Shown one piece after another: positions 1 to 11,210 of a DNA stretch of 21,337 nt (positions within the stretch are counted from its first letter, which is position 1; the number at the start of each line of letters is the position of its first letter). Position numbers and translations under genes: made by a program. The stretch is taken from positions 1 to 21,337 of the forward strand of contig JAEYLC010000050.1 in assembly GCA_023461435.1 (NCBI GenBank). Reading direction: 5' to 3'. The DNA comes from Bacillota bacterium. Lineage in GTDB: Bacteria; Bacillota; Clostridia; Christensenellales; SZUA-584. A model generated the notes under the pieces. It saw only the letters and a program-made list of their open reading frames with translations. It had not been told where the DNA came from and made no database searches.

Positions 1-223
1 GAAGATTGTGGCCGATGCCAGGAATGTACGCCGTACCTTCCATGCCATTGACCAGGCGAACTCTAGCTATTTTTCTTAAAGCGGAATTCGGCTTTTTGGG
101 CGTCATTGTCCTCACTGTCAGGCAAACGCCTCTCTTCTGAGGGCACTGCTTGAGTATCGGAGAATTGCTCTTCATCTCCGCCGTCTTTCTGCCTTGTTTC
201 ACGAGCTGATTGATTGTCGGCAT
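1..223 (-). CDS. rpsL: 30S ribosomal protein S12 (C-terminus outside window)
   Basis: This is the decoding-centre protein of the small ribosomal subunit. The visible 74 residues begin MPTINQLVKQGRK and contain the S12 signatures CPQKRGVC and TPKKPNSALRK, followed by IPGIGHNL at the window edge. The lysine at residue 43, where substitutions give streptomycin resistance in other bacteria, is wild type. The ATG at 221-223 is preceded by a strong ribosome binding site (AAAGGAGGTG on the minus strand, 233-244). The gene lies 75 bases downstream of the L7Ae-like gene, in the usual Firmicutes order rpoC, ybxF, rpsL. It is truncated only by the window boundary. It is probably expressed from the promoter in front of ybxF as well as by read-through from rpoBC. 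Confidence 0.97.
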   Translation of the reverse strand, partial: MPTINQLVKQGRKTAEMKSNSPILKQCPQKRGVCLTVRTMTPKKPNSALRKIARVRLVNGMEGTAYIPGIGHNL

Positions 224-298
224 ATTCGGGTCTTCACCTCCTTTATATTTTGACTGTTTATAAGAACCCCTCGCAACCCATTTAAGGGGATTAATCTC

Positions 299-550
299 TC
301 ATCTGCCCTGTTTCAAAACGCCTGCGCAGGCGCTGCCCACCTCAATTTCACACACCGCGCCGATCTGATACATTGTCAGCGACATATCGTATGGAATACG
401 GTGCTTGTCGCACTCCACCTTGAGCTTTGCGATAATGTCTTCATCCGCGTCCTTGGCGATGTAAACCTTATCGAGCGCAGACTCGCGCGCACAGCGCATC
501 ACCTGCTTTAAGCCTGCAACCCTTTCCTGTCCGGAAAGCTCGTGAGCCAT
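299..550 (-). CDS. ybxF: L7Ae-like K-turn-binding ribosomal protein (YbxF family)
   Basis: An 83-residue member of the L7Ae/L30e/S12e family, close to the 82 residues of Bacillus YbxF. These proteins bind kink-turn RNA and associate with the ribosome, though their role in bacteria is not essential or well defined. The family pattern is visible in GLKQVMRCARES, KVYIAKDADE and the segment around MYQIGAVCEIEVGSA. I chose the ATG at 548-550 over a start 21 codons upstream for three reasons. A GGAGG lies 12 bases before it. The upstream extension is a hydrophobic stretch foreign to the family. The promoter at 604-632 would start transcription at about 597, inside that extension. Its position between rpoC and rpsL is the classical Firmicutes arrangement. 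Confidence 0.93.
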   Translation of the reverse strand: MAHELSGQERVAGLKQVMRCARESALDKVYIAKDADEDIIAKLKVECDKHRIPYDMSLTMYQIGAVCEIEVGSACAGVLKQGR

Positions 551-603
551 ACTAAAAATAAACCTCCATGACAGATAAAGCCCTAAAAAAAGCAAGCAGA
601 GCC

Positions 604-632
604 ATTTTAACATCAGGCTATTTTCTTGTCAA
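604..632 (-). promoter_or_regulatory. Sigma-A-type promoter for ybxF-rpsL
   Basis: On the minus strand there is a perfect -35 TTGACA (627-632), a 17-base spacer and a -10 TAAAAT (604-609) with a TG one base upstream, as in extended -10 promoters. Transcription would start near 597, giving a leader of about 45 bases to ybxF. This lets ybxF and rpsL be transcribed independently of the rpoBC transcript. Confidence 0.8.
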
Positions 633-655
633 TCCTCATCAATGTACAGACTTCG

Positions 656-1378
656 TTAAATAATTTCGCCCTTATTATCCCGCTCGATCCCGACATCACT
701 GAGCCTTTTGATCATCGGTTTCTTTGAGAAAATAAAGCGCGTGACCGGCCCTTCGTCCTGCACGGTGAACCAGCCGTTGTCTCTCATCTCGGCGCAGACG
801 GGGATATCAAACACGTTGAACCTCGTTTTTGCGCTCTTCTTATCGACATAAATGCCTGAGAATATCTTCCCGACGACATAGCCGACCAGTATGCCCGCGA
901 GTATCACCGCGTACGGCAATATCGGATTGGCGTTGACGGCCGGAATGAAGCAGACCCCGAGCCCGATGCCGCCGAACAGGAGAACCATCAGCCATTTGAA
1001 AGCCTCCGCCATGCGCAGGTTCCTGCGGCAATCGCTGCAGATCGAGATGGATATGGGGAGAAGCGATCCTATCCTTTGCCTGACCTTCTTGCCCATGCCG
1101 AAAAACATGCCGCGCTTATGCTCGGGCTCTTTATGCGCAAGGTCGACAGTCGCATAGCAAGACCGTCTGCCCGGCTCGCCTGTGCAGAAGCTGCACTCGT
1201 CACCCTGCAGGCTGTCGAAATCATCCGGCAGCAAAGACAATGTCACCTCAAAATCCTCAAGTATCTTCTTCCTGTCGGATTCGTCTTTTATTTCCTTCAG
1301 ATAGCAATCGCCGCAATCCTTGTTGATCCATTTGCAGATAGCGCTGTCCGTGACCACACACTTGTCGTTTTTCGGCAT
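656..1378 (-). CDS. Unrecognised Cys-pair protein with two C-terminal-half membrane helices
   Basis: I do not recognise this 240-residue protein. The N-terminal half is rich in paired cysteines: C7, C15 and C22-x2-C25, then C62-x2-C65 with C74, then C114-x2-C117. That spacing suggests one or two zinc-binding (zinc-ribbon-like) units. Two hydrophobic segments follow, at about 129-148 and 152-172, which look like a membrane hairpin. A polar tail of about 68 residues ends the protein. It starts 21 bases after the rpoC stop, with only a weak purine-rich site (GGGG), so it is probably co-transcribed and translationally coupled with rpoC. It lies before the ybxF promoter. Placing a membrane protein between rpoC and ybxF is unusual. 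No function is assigned; the zinc binding is inferred from cysteine spacing only. Confidence 0.8.
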   Translation of the reverse strand: MPKNDKCVVTDSAICKWINKDCGDCYLKEIKDESDRKKILEDFEVTLSLLPDDFDSLQGDECSFCTGEPGRRSCYATVDLAHKEPEHKRGMFFGMGKKVRQRIGSLLPISISICSDCRRNLRMAEAFKWLMVLLFGGIGLGVCFIPAVNANPILPYAVILAGILVGYVVGKIFSGIYVDKKSAKTRFNVFDIPVCAEMRDNGWFTVQDEGPVTRFIFSKKPMIKRLSDVGIERDNKGEII

Positions 1379-1399
1379 ATCATTAACCCCACTTCATGT

Positions 1400-4300
1400 T
1401 TACAGCAGTTCGGCATTCAGCTCCGCAGGATCATCATACCCATCGAGCAGCGCGCTTTGCAGCTGAGAGTCATGCTTTTTAAGATCCGGCGCGATATCCT
1501 CGTTGAGAATATTCTTTATCACATCGATATTTTTATAGCGCTTCATTCCCGTTCCGGCCGGTATCAGCTTGCCGATGATCACGTTTTCCTTAAGGCCCAG
1601 CAGCGGATCGGACTTGCCCTTTATCGCCGCTTCCGTCAGCACCCTTGTGGTTTCCTGGAACGACGCCGCCGACAGGAACGAATCGGTCGCGAGCGAGGCC
1701 TTCGTGATACCGAGCAGCACGCGCTTGGCTGTAGCGGGCTTTTTGCCCTCGCGGATCATCCGCTCGTTCTCGGAATCGAACTGATGGATATCCACCAGCG
1801 AGCCGGGCAGCAGATCGGTATCTCCCGCATCCTCGATTTTGCACTTCTTGAGCATCTGCCGGATGATCACCTCAATGTGCTTATCGGATATTTCCACGCC
1901 CTGCAGGCGGTAAACCATCTGAACCTCTTTAAGCAGATAGTTCTGCACGCCCTTGGCACCTTTGATCTTCAATATATCGTTCGGGTTGATGGAGCCTTCG
2001 GTCAGCTCGTCGCCCGCTTCGATCACGTCGCCTTCCTTCACCTTAAGGCGCGAACCGAACGGAATCGTATACACCTCGGCCATACCGTCTTCGCCCGTCA
2101 CCGTGACATCCTGCTTGCGGCGGTTATCCCCGAGAGACACCGTGCCCGCGATTTCGCTGATGACCGCGAGACCTTTTGGCTTTCTCGCCTCAAAAAGCTC
2201 CTCGACACGCGGCAGCCCGTGCGTGATGTCCTCACCGGCGACACCGCCCGTATGGAATGTACGCATCGTGAGCTGTGTGCCCGGCTCGCCGATCGACTGC
2301 GCCGCGATGATGCCCACCGCTTCGCCGATGCTCACCGTTTTACCGGAAGACATATCCGAACCGTAGCACTTGGAGCATACGCCGTGCTGTGTTTTGCACG
2401 TGAGCACGCTGCGGATGCTTGCGCCCTTGATCCCGGCGGCTTCAATACGGCGGCAGTGGTCGTAAGTGATCATCTCGTTGGTATGGACAATCACGCCGCC
2501 CGATATGGGATCAACGATATCCGCCGCCGCGAAACGCCCGCTGATCCTGTCGATAAACGGCTCGATAACCTCTTTGCCCTCGACAACATCTTCAACCCAA
2601 ATCCCTCTGACTGGGTCGCCTTCCCTCAAGCAGTCGTGCTCCCTGACAATCACGTCCTGACTGACGTCCACAAGGCGGCGGGTCAGGTAGCCCGAGTCCG
2701 CGGTACGAAGCGCGGTATCGGCAAGGCCTTTTCTCGCGCCGTGCGTCGAGATGAAGAACTCAAGCACCGTGAGGCCCTCGCGGAAATTCGCGCGGATCGG
2801 AATTTCGATGATCTCACCCGACGGGTCGGCCATGAGACCGCGCATGCCCGCCAGCTGGCGGATCTGGTTCGTGGATCCTCTCGCGCCCGAGTTGGCCATC
2901 ATGTAGACCGGATTGAATTCGCTGAGGCCTTCCATCAGCGCATCCGTCACGAGGTTTGTGGTATCCGCCCACACCTTGATCACGTTTTCTTTTCTTTCTT
3001 TATTGGTTAAGAAGCCTCTTTTGAACTTCTTTTCGATTTCTATAACCTTTTCCTCGGCGCTCTGGATATACTGCGCCTTCGCCTCGGGAATCACGATATC
3101 GCTCACGCTGATCGTGATGGCGCCCACCGTCGAATAGTGGAAGCCAAGGCGCTTGATTTCGTCGAGCATCGCGGCCGTCTTGGTTTCGCCGTGCTTTCTG
3201 TAGCAGAAATCAACGATCTTCCCAAGCTGCTTTTTGCCCGCAAGGAAATCAACCTCCAGCAGGAAATCGCTGTCGGGCTGAGTTCTGTCCACAAACCCCA
3301 GGTCCTGAGGGATCGCTTCGTTGAATATCAAACGGCCCGGCGTTGTTTTCAGTATCCGGCTGCGCTTCACGCCGCCTTCCACCTTGGTCAGCCGCACATT
3401 GACCATCGCCTGCAAACCGATCTCGCCGGTCTGATACGCAATCACAGCTTCTTCGGGCGATGAGAAGTAATTGCCTTCGCCCCTCGACCCCTCGCGGTGG
3501 ATGGTCAGGTAATAGCTGCCGATAACCATGTCCTGCGTGGGGCTCACCACCGGTTTGCCGTCCTGCGGTTTTAATATGTTGTTTGCGGCCAGCATGAGGA
3601 AGCGGCATTCCGCCTGCGCCTCCACCGACAGCGGCACGTGCACAGCCATTTGGTCGCCGTCGAAGTCCGCGTTGTACGCGGTACAGACGAGCGGATGCAA
3701 TTTCAGCGCCTTGCCTTCCACGAGCACCGGTTCAAACGCCTGTATGCCGAGACGGTGCAGCGTGGGGGCGCGGTTTAAGAGCACGGGGTGATCCTTGATG
3801 ACCGTTTCGAGCACGCCCCATACCTCGGGACGCACGCGTTCCACCATGCGCTTCGCGCTTTTGATATTATGGGCAAGCCCGTCTTCCACGAGCTTTTTCA
3901 TCACGAACGGTTTAAACAGCTCGAGCGCCATCTCCTTCGGGAGACCGCACTGGTACATCTTTAAATCCGGTCCCACGACGATAACGCTGCGGCCGCTGTA
4001 GTCCACGCGCTTGCCGAGCAGGTTCTGACGGAAACGGCCCTGCTTGCCGCGCAGCATATCGGAAAGGGATTTAAGCGGTCTGTTGCCGGGGCCCGTCACC
4101 GGGCGACCGCGGCGGCCGTTATCGATCAGCGCGTCCACAGCTTCCTGCAGCATGCGCTTCTCGTTTCTCACAATGATATCCGGCGCGCGCAGCGCAAGCA
4201 GCCTGTTGAGACGGTTGTTGCGGTTGATCACACGGCGATACAGATCGTTAAGGTCGCTTGTCGCAAACCGGCCGCCGTCCAGCTGAACCATCGGACGCAG

Positions 4301-5014
4301 CTCCGGCGGAATGATCGGTATGCAGTCAAGGACGATCCATTCGGGCTTGTTGCCCGACTGGCGGAACGCTTCGACCACTTCCAGACGCTTGATCGCACGC
4401 ACGCGCTTTTGGCCCGTGCAGGTCTCCAGCTCTTTTTTGAGCTCTCTTGACGTCTTGTTAAGGTCGATCGCCTTGAGAAGATCTTTGACGCCTTCCGCGC
4501 CCATCTTGGCCACGAAAGCGTCATCCCCGTATTTTTCCTGACATTCGCGCAGTTCCTTGTCGTTTAAAAGCTGTTTGTATTCAAGCGGTGTGTTGCCGGG
4601 GTCCGTCACCACGAATGAAGCAAAATAAAGCACCTTTTCCAAATCGCGCGGCGACATGTCGAGCAGCAGACCCATGCGCGACGGAATGCCCTTAAAATAC
4701 CAGATATGCGACACCGGCGCGGCCAGCTCGATATGGCCCATGCGTTCACGGCGCACTTTGGCGCGCGTGACCTCAACGCCGCACTTGTCGCAGATGATGC
4801 CCTTATAGCGCACGCGCTTATAGCGCCCGCAATGGCATTCCCAGTCCTTCGTGGGCCCGAAAATGCGCTCACAAAACAAGCCGTCCTTTTCAGGTTTAAG
4901 CGTGCGGTAGTTGATGGTTTCGGGTTTCTTAACCTCGCCTCTCGACCACTCCCTGATCTTCTCCGGGGATGCCAAACCAATCTGAATGGAATCAAAATTG
5001 CCAAGTTCGAACAA
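1400..5014 (-). CDS. rpoC: DNA-directed RNA polymerase subunit beta'
   Basis: Full-length beta' subunit of 1204 residues, the usual size in Firmicutes and without the large insertions of Gram-negative homologues. The N-terminal zinc site is C60, C62, C75 and C78. The catalytic magnesium loop NADFDGDQ lies at 448-455 (D450, D452, D454). The bridge-helix and trigger-loop region is intact, including GARKGLADTALRTADSGYLTRR. The second zinc site is seen in the cysteines of HDCLREGD and in CKTQHGVCSKC. It begins with TTG (5012-5014), preceded by a GAGGAGAGGAA ribosome binding site. The aligned start matches the family N-terminus (ELGNFDSIQIGLASPEKI). It lies 38 bases after rpoB, so the two are one operon. 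No unusual substitution was noticed. Confidence 0.98.
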   Translation of the reverse strand: MFELGNFDSIQIGLASPEKIREWSRGEVKKPETINYRTLKPEKDGLFCERIFGPTKDWECHCGRYKRVRYKGIICDKCGVEVTRAKVRRERMGHIELAAPVSHIWYFKGIPSRMGLLLDMSPRDLEKVLYFASFVVTDPGNTPLEYKQLLNDKELRECQEKYGDDAFVAKMGAEGVKDLLKAIDLNKTSRELKKELETCTGQKRVRAIKRLEVVEAFRQSGNKPEWIVLDCIPIIPPELRPMVQLDGGRFATSDLNDLYRRVINRNNRLNRLLALRAPDIIVRNEKRMLQEAVDALIDNGRRGRPVTGPGNRPLKSLSDMLRGKQGRFRQNLLGKRVDYSGRSVIVVGPDLKMYQCGLPKEMALELFKPFVMKKLVEDGLAHNIKSAKRMVERVRPEVWGVLETVIKDHPVLLNRAPTLHRLGIQAFEPVLVEGKALKLHPLVCTAYNADFDGDQMAVHVPLSVEAQAECRFLMLAANNILKPQDGKPVVSPTQDMVIGSYYLTIHREGSRGEGNYFSSPEEAVIAYQTGEIGLQAMVNVRLTKVEGGVKRSRILKTTPGRLIFNEAIPQDLGFVDRTQPDSDFLLEVDFLAGKKQLGKIVDFCYRKHGETKTAAMLDEIKRLGFHYSTVGAITISVSDIVIPEAKAQYIQSAEEKVIEIEKKFKRGFLTNKERKENVIKVWADTTNLVTDALMEGLSEFNPVYMMANSGARGSTNQIRQLAGMRGLMADPSGEIIEIPIRANFREGLTVLEFFISTHGARKGLADTALRTADSGYLTRRLVDVSQDVIVREHDCLREGDPVRGIWVEDVVEGKEVIEPFIDRISGRFAAADIVDPISGGVIVHTNEMITYDHCRRIEAAGIKGASIRSVLTCKTQHGVCSKCYGSDMSSGKTVSIGEAVGIIAAQSIGEPGTQLTMRTFHTGGVAGEDITHGLPRVEELFEARKPKGLAVISEIAGTVSLGDNRRKQDVTVTGEDGMAEVYTIPFGSRLKVKEGDVIEAGDELTEGSINPNDILKIKGAKGVQNYLLKEVQMVYRLQGVEISDKHIEVIIRQMLKKCKIEDAGDTDLLPGSLVDIHQFDSENERMIREGKKPATAKRVLLGITKASLATDSFLSAASFQETTRVLTEAAIKGKSDPLLGLKENVIIGKLIPAGTGMKRYKNIDVIKNILNEDIAPDLKKHDSQLQSALLDGYDDPAELNAELL

Positions 5015-5052
5015 AGAATTCCTCTCCTCTCGTTTATGCCAAAAAAACTTAT

Positions 5053-8985
<3,933 letters not shown>

Positions 8986-9032
8986 AAATTTGTATCCACT
9001 CTCCTGTTATGCAAAATAACATTATGACATTT

Positions 9033-9131
9033 TCAAGATGAAGGCACTCGCTGATTATTCCCGAAACACAGCAAAACTATACGGGCTTTTTTTAACCCGG
9101 CAAGCAAAATCCCCTCAGCCTTCGTCGGCAA
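9033..9131 (-). CDS. Possible leader peptide ORF in the rpoB 5' leader
   Basis: A 32-codon reading frame inside the transcribed rpoB leader, starting with TTG at 9129-9131 and ending with TGA at 9033-9035. The reason to list it is a strong ribosome binding site, GGGGAGGAG (9141-9149), nine bases before the TTG and about 30 bases after the predicted transcription start. The peptide would begin MPTKAEGILLAGLKKARIVL. It is basic in the first half and hydrophobic in the middle, and resembles no family I know. The GC hairpin of the leader lies within codons 11-17, so ribosome movement could alter it. Translation is unproven; the ribosome binding site could be chance in a purine-rich leader. Confidence 0.35.
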   Translation of the reverse strand: MPTKAEGILLAGLKKARIVLLCFGNNQRVPSS

Positions 9132-9177
9132 ATAAAGAGACTCCTCCCCTATTATGAGCACGCTAATGCAATATAAC

Positions 9178-9206
9178 ATATTACTATACCCAAAATACCT
9201 TGTCAA
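9178..9206 (-). promoter_or_regulatory. Sigma-A-type promoter for rpoBC
   Basis: The minus strand shows TTGACA (9201-9206), a 17-base spacer and TAATAT (9178-9183). This is one of the best promoter matches in the window. Transcription would start near 9171, about 185 bases upstream of the rpoB start codon, leaving a long leader. Confidence 0.8.
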
Positions 9207-9361
9207 TATAGAAATGAGGCAATCGGAAGTCTTTTCATAAACTATTTACAAACTTTGTTAGCGGGCTCTTTCTTTAGCCTCTAAACGGTGATATAAAAGG
9301 TGTCCGGCGGCTGATTGCGCGCTCCTTACAAAACCAGCCGTCAAACAGCCGATCAAATGCC

Positions 9362-10600
9362 CTAAAACGTAAATGTCGCAAAATAATCGTCGGGCGTTTC
9401 CGCACGGCGTATCATTTCCACGTCGCCGTTTTCCCTGAGCAGCAGCTCCGCGCTCCTGAGCTTGCCGTTGTAATTGTACCCCATCGAAAAGCCGTGCGCG
9501 CCCGCATCGTGAATCACAAGGATATCGCCGTTCTCGATTTTGGGCAGCATCCTGTCGATGGCGAACTTGTCGTTGTTTTCGCAAAGGCCGCCCGTCACAT
9601 CGTATTTGTAATCGTGAGGCGCGTCTTCCTTGCCGAGCACGGTGATATGATGATACGCGCCGTACATCGCGGGGCGCATCAGGTTGGCGGCGCAGGCGTC
9701 CACGCCGATATAATCCTTATAAATCTGCTTCTTGTGTATCGCCGTGGTGACAAGAGCGCCGTACGGCGCGAGCATATACCGTCCAAGCTCGGTATAGATG
9801 GCCACATCGCCAAGGCCGGCGGGCACCATGATCTGCTCAAACGCCTCGCGCACCGCGTTGCCGATGAACGCGATGTCGTTGGCCTTTTCGCCCGGCATGT
9901 ACGGAATGCCGATGCCGCCCGACAGATTGATATACGCAATCGCCGCGCCCGTCTCGCGGTTCAGCTCCACCGCGGTTTCAAAAAGCAGCCGCGCGAGCTT
10001 GGGGTAATAGGCGTTCGTGTTGGTGTTGGACGCGAGAAACGCGTGCAGCCCGAAGCGTTTTGCGCCGAGTGCGAGCAGCTGTTTGAACCCTTGCGTCATC
10101 TGCTCCCTCGTAAAGCCGTACTTCGCCTCGCCGGGGTTATCCATGATCTTGTTTTCAAGCTCAAAATGGCCGCCCGGGTTAAACCGGCAGCCGATCAGCT
10201 CCGGAATCCCGATCAACGAATTTAAATAATCGATGTGCGTGATGTCGTCGAGATTGATCACCGCGCGGAGTTCGTCGGCCAGCCTGTAGTCCTCCTCGGG
10301 CGTCACGTTAGACGAAAACATGATGTCATCGCCTTCAAATCCGCACATCTTCGCCATCATCAGCTCGGTTAAAGACGAGCAGTCTACGCCGCAGCCCTCT
10401 TCCTTGAGTATTTTAAGTATCGAGGGATTGGGCGTGGCTTTCACCGCGAAATATTCTTTATAGCCTTTGTTCCAGCCAAACGCTTTATTAAGCTGTCTCG
10501 CGTTTTCGCGGATGCCTTTTTCGTCATATAGATAAAAGGGCGTGGGAAATTTCTGCCTGATCGCTTCTGCCTGATCTTTGGTAATAAACGGTCTCTTCAT
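9362..10600 (-). CDS. lysA: Diaminopimelate decarboxylase, Clostridia-type
   Basis: PLP enzyme of the alanine-racemase fold that converts meso-diaminopimelate to L-lysine, the last step of lysine synthesis. From the ATG at 10598-10600 it is 412 residues. The Schiff-base lysine is K54 in YFAVKATPNP. The active-site histidine segment is GLHAFLASN (H186). The glycine-rich phosphate loop is INLSGGIGIP (about 224-233), ELGRYM lies near 271, and the catalytic cysteine is C340 in GGLCENNDKF. These motifs differ from the classical HIGSQ/EPGR/CESGD forms and match a LysA subgroup common in Clostridia and Bacteroidetes. An upstream TTG start at 10622-10624 is possible, but the ATG has AAAGG at suitable distance and fits the family N-terminus. 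No promoter fits in the 30 bases between the hairpin at 10631-10661 and the gene. Confidence 0.93.
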   Translation of the reverse strand: MKRPFITKDQAEAIRQKFPTPFYLYDEKGIRENARQLNKAFGWNKGYKEYFAVKATPNPSILKILKEEGCGVDCSSLTELMMAKMCGFEGDDIMFSSNVTPEEDYRLADELRAVINLDDITHIDYLNSLIGIPELIGCRFNPGGHFELENKIMDNPGEAKYGFTREQMTQGFKQLLALGAKRFGLHAFLASNTNTNAYYPKLARLLFETAVELNRETGAAIAYINLSGGIGIPYMPGEKANDIAFIGNAVREAFEQIMVPAGLGDVAIYTELGRYMLAPYGALVTTAIHKKQIYKDYIGVDACAANLMRPAMYGAYHHITVLGKEDAPHDYKYDVTGGLCENNDKFAIDRMLPKIENGDILVIHDAGAHGFSMGYNYNGKLRSAELLLRENGDVEMIRRAETPDDYFATFTF

Positions 10601-10630
10601 TCTGCTGTGCCTTTCAAACTTCAAATTTAT

Positions 10631-10661
10631 AAAATAAAAGCGGCGCTTATAAGCCGCCGCT
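10631..10661 (-). terminator. Hairpin/T-run between the 135-residue gene and lysA
   Basis: On the minus strand a perfect 7-base stem AGCGGCG/CGCCGCT (10655-10661 and 10639-10645) with a 9-base loop is followed by TTTTATTTTAT. This is a good intrinsic terminator for the upstream gene. Because lysA begins only 30-odd bases later, it may be partial or act as an attenuator. The loop also allows an alternative pairing (GCTTATAAGC is self-complementary). Confidence 0.75.
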
Positions 10662-10676
10662 TATAAACCGAATTTT

Positions 10677-11084
10677 CTATCGCAGACTGTAGCTGCCGAG
10701 CGTACCGAGCGTTTCTTTTTCGCTTAGCACCACGTCATATAAGCTGATGCCGAGCGTGTTGCACAGGGCCGCCAGATAAAACAGCGCCGCGCCGATTTCT
10801 TTCTCAATGGTCTGCCTGCACTCGGGGCAAAGCTCGCCTTTGAGCTGTGTGGACATGAGGCCGCTCAGATTTTTCATGCTGACCTCTCCCGGGAAAACCT
10901 GTTTCTTTCCTTCAATCTCGATGCACCCGCAATGGGTCACCGCTTTGACGACGCTACGGTTTACGCGTCCCGAGCTCGTCTGTATCTTTGTCAGTATATC
11001 AAGAATGCTTCTGTTGCGCATCAGCAGTTCGCTGACGACATTCTGAAAATCCTCCATTAAAATATCATTGATTGAACTACCCAT
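10677..11084 (-). CDS. Conserved Clostridia protein of unknown function with two Cys pairs
   Basis: A 135-residue protein of a type often found in Clostridia, whose function I cannot assign. It is cytosolic by sequence, with no signal peptide or membrane segment. C52-x-C54 (HCGC) and C86-x2-C89 (CPEC) could form a metal site. The segment KEIGAALFYLAALCNTLGISLYDV (about 95-118) loosely resembles the helix of MazG-like nucleotide pyrophosphohydrolases, but I do not see their full acidic metal-binding pattern, so enzymatic activity is not claimed. The ATG at 11082-11084 is preceded by a purine-rich site (GAGAGGGG). It has a near-consensus promoter of its own and is followed by a terminator, so it is a monocistronic unit with possible read-through into lysA. 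A Noc-site-like sequence lies inside it. Confidence 0.85.
   Translation of the reverse strand: MGSSINDILMEDFQNVVSELLMRNRSILDILTKIQTSSGRVNRSVVKAVTHCGCIEIEGKKQVFPGEVSMKNLSGLMSTQLKGELCPECRQTIEKEIGAALFYLAALCNTLGISLYDVVLSEKETLGTLGSYSLR
10884..10897. other. Candidate Noc-binding site (NBS-like)
   Basis: CTCTCCCGGGAAAA matches 11 of 14 positions of the palindromic Bacillus subtilis Noc site ATTTCCCGGGAAAT, with the central TCCCGGGAAA intact. It lies inside a coding gene, which is where many known sites lie. The window also encodes Noc. A single match may be chance. Confidence 0.35.
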
Positions 11085-11117
11085 AACCTGCCCCTCTCTC
11101 GACTTCTGTTACTTCAT

Positions 11118-11145
11118 ATTATATAGTGCCCACGCCTTTTGTCAA
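11118..11145 (-). promoter_or_regulatory. Consensus promoter for the 135-residue gene
   Basis: The minus strand has perfect hexamers TTGACA (11140-11145) and TATAAT (11118-11123), separated by 16 bases. Transcription would start near 11111, about 27 bases before the start codon. Confidence 0.82.
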
Positions 11146-11210
11146 AGAATGTTTTTTGTCGCATTGTGTCTTAATCGCGGGCACGTTTCTTTTGTTATAT
11201 CGGTCTTTCC

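Larger units (their letters stand above)
8986..9361 (-). other. 376-base gap between lysA and rpoB: rpoB leader
   Basis: The half nearest rpoB (to about 9171) is transcribed leader, downstream of the promoter at 9178-9206. It contains a possible leader ORF (9033-9131) and a short GC hairpin, CGGG-N10-CCCG, at about 9082-9099. The half nearest lysA (9207-9361) holds only a weak inverted repeat (CGGCTG/CAGCCG, 9308-9340) without an adjacent T-run. I see no gene in that half. No rplJL and no L10-leader RNA were recognised. Confidence 0.6.

Noticed and set aside
1076..3010. A 644-codon open frame on the plus strand opposite rpoC
   Set aside because: It is a shadow of rpoC in GC-rich sequence. 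It has no ribosome binding site and no family resemblance, and its composition mirrors the antisense codons.
9308..9340. Inverted repeat CGGCTG/CAGCCG after lysA as a terminator
   Set aside because: The loop is 21 bases and there is no T-run directly after the stem, so terminator function is not supported.
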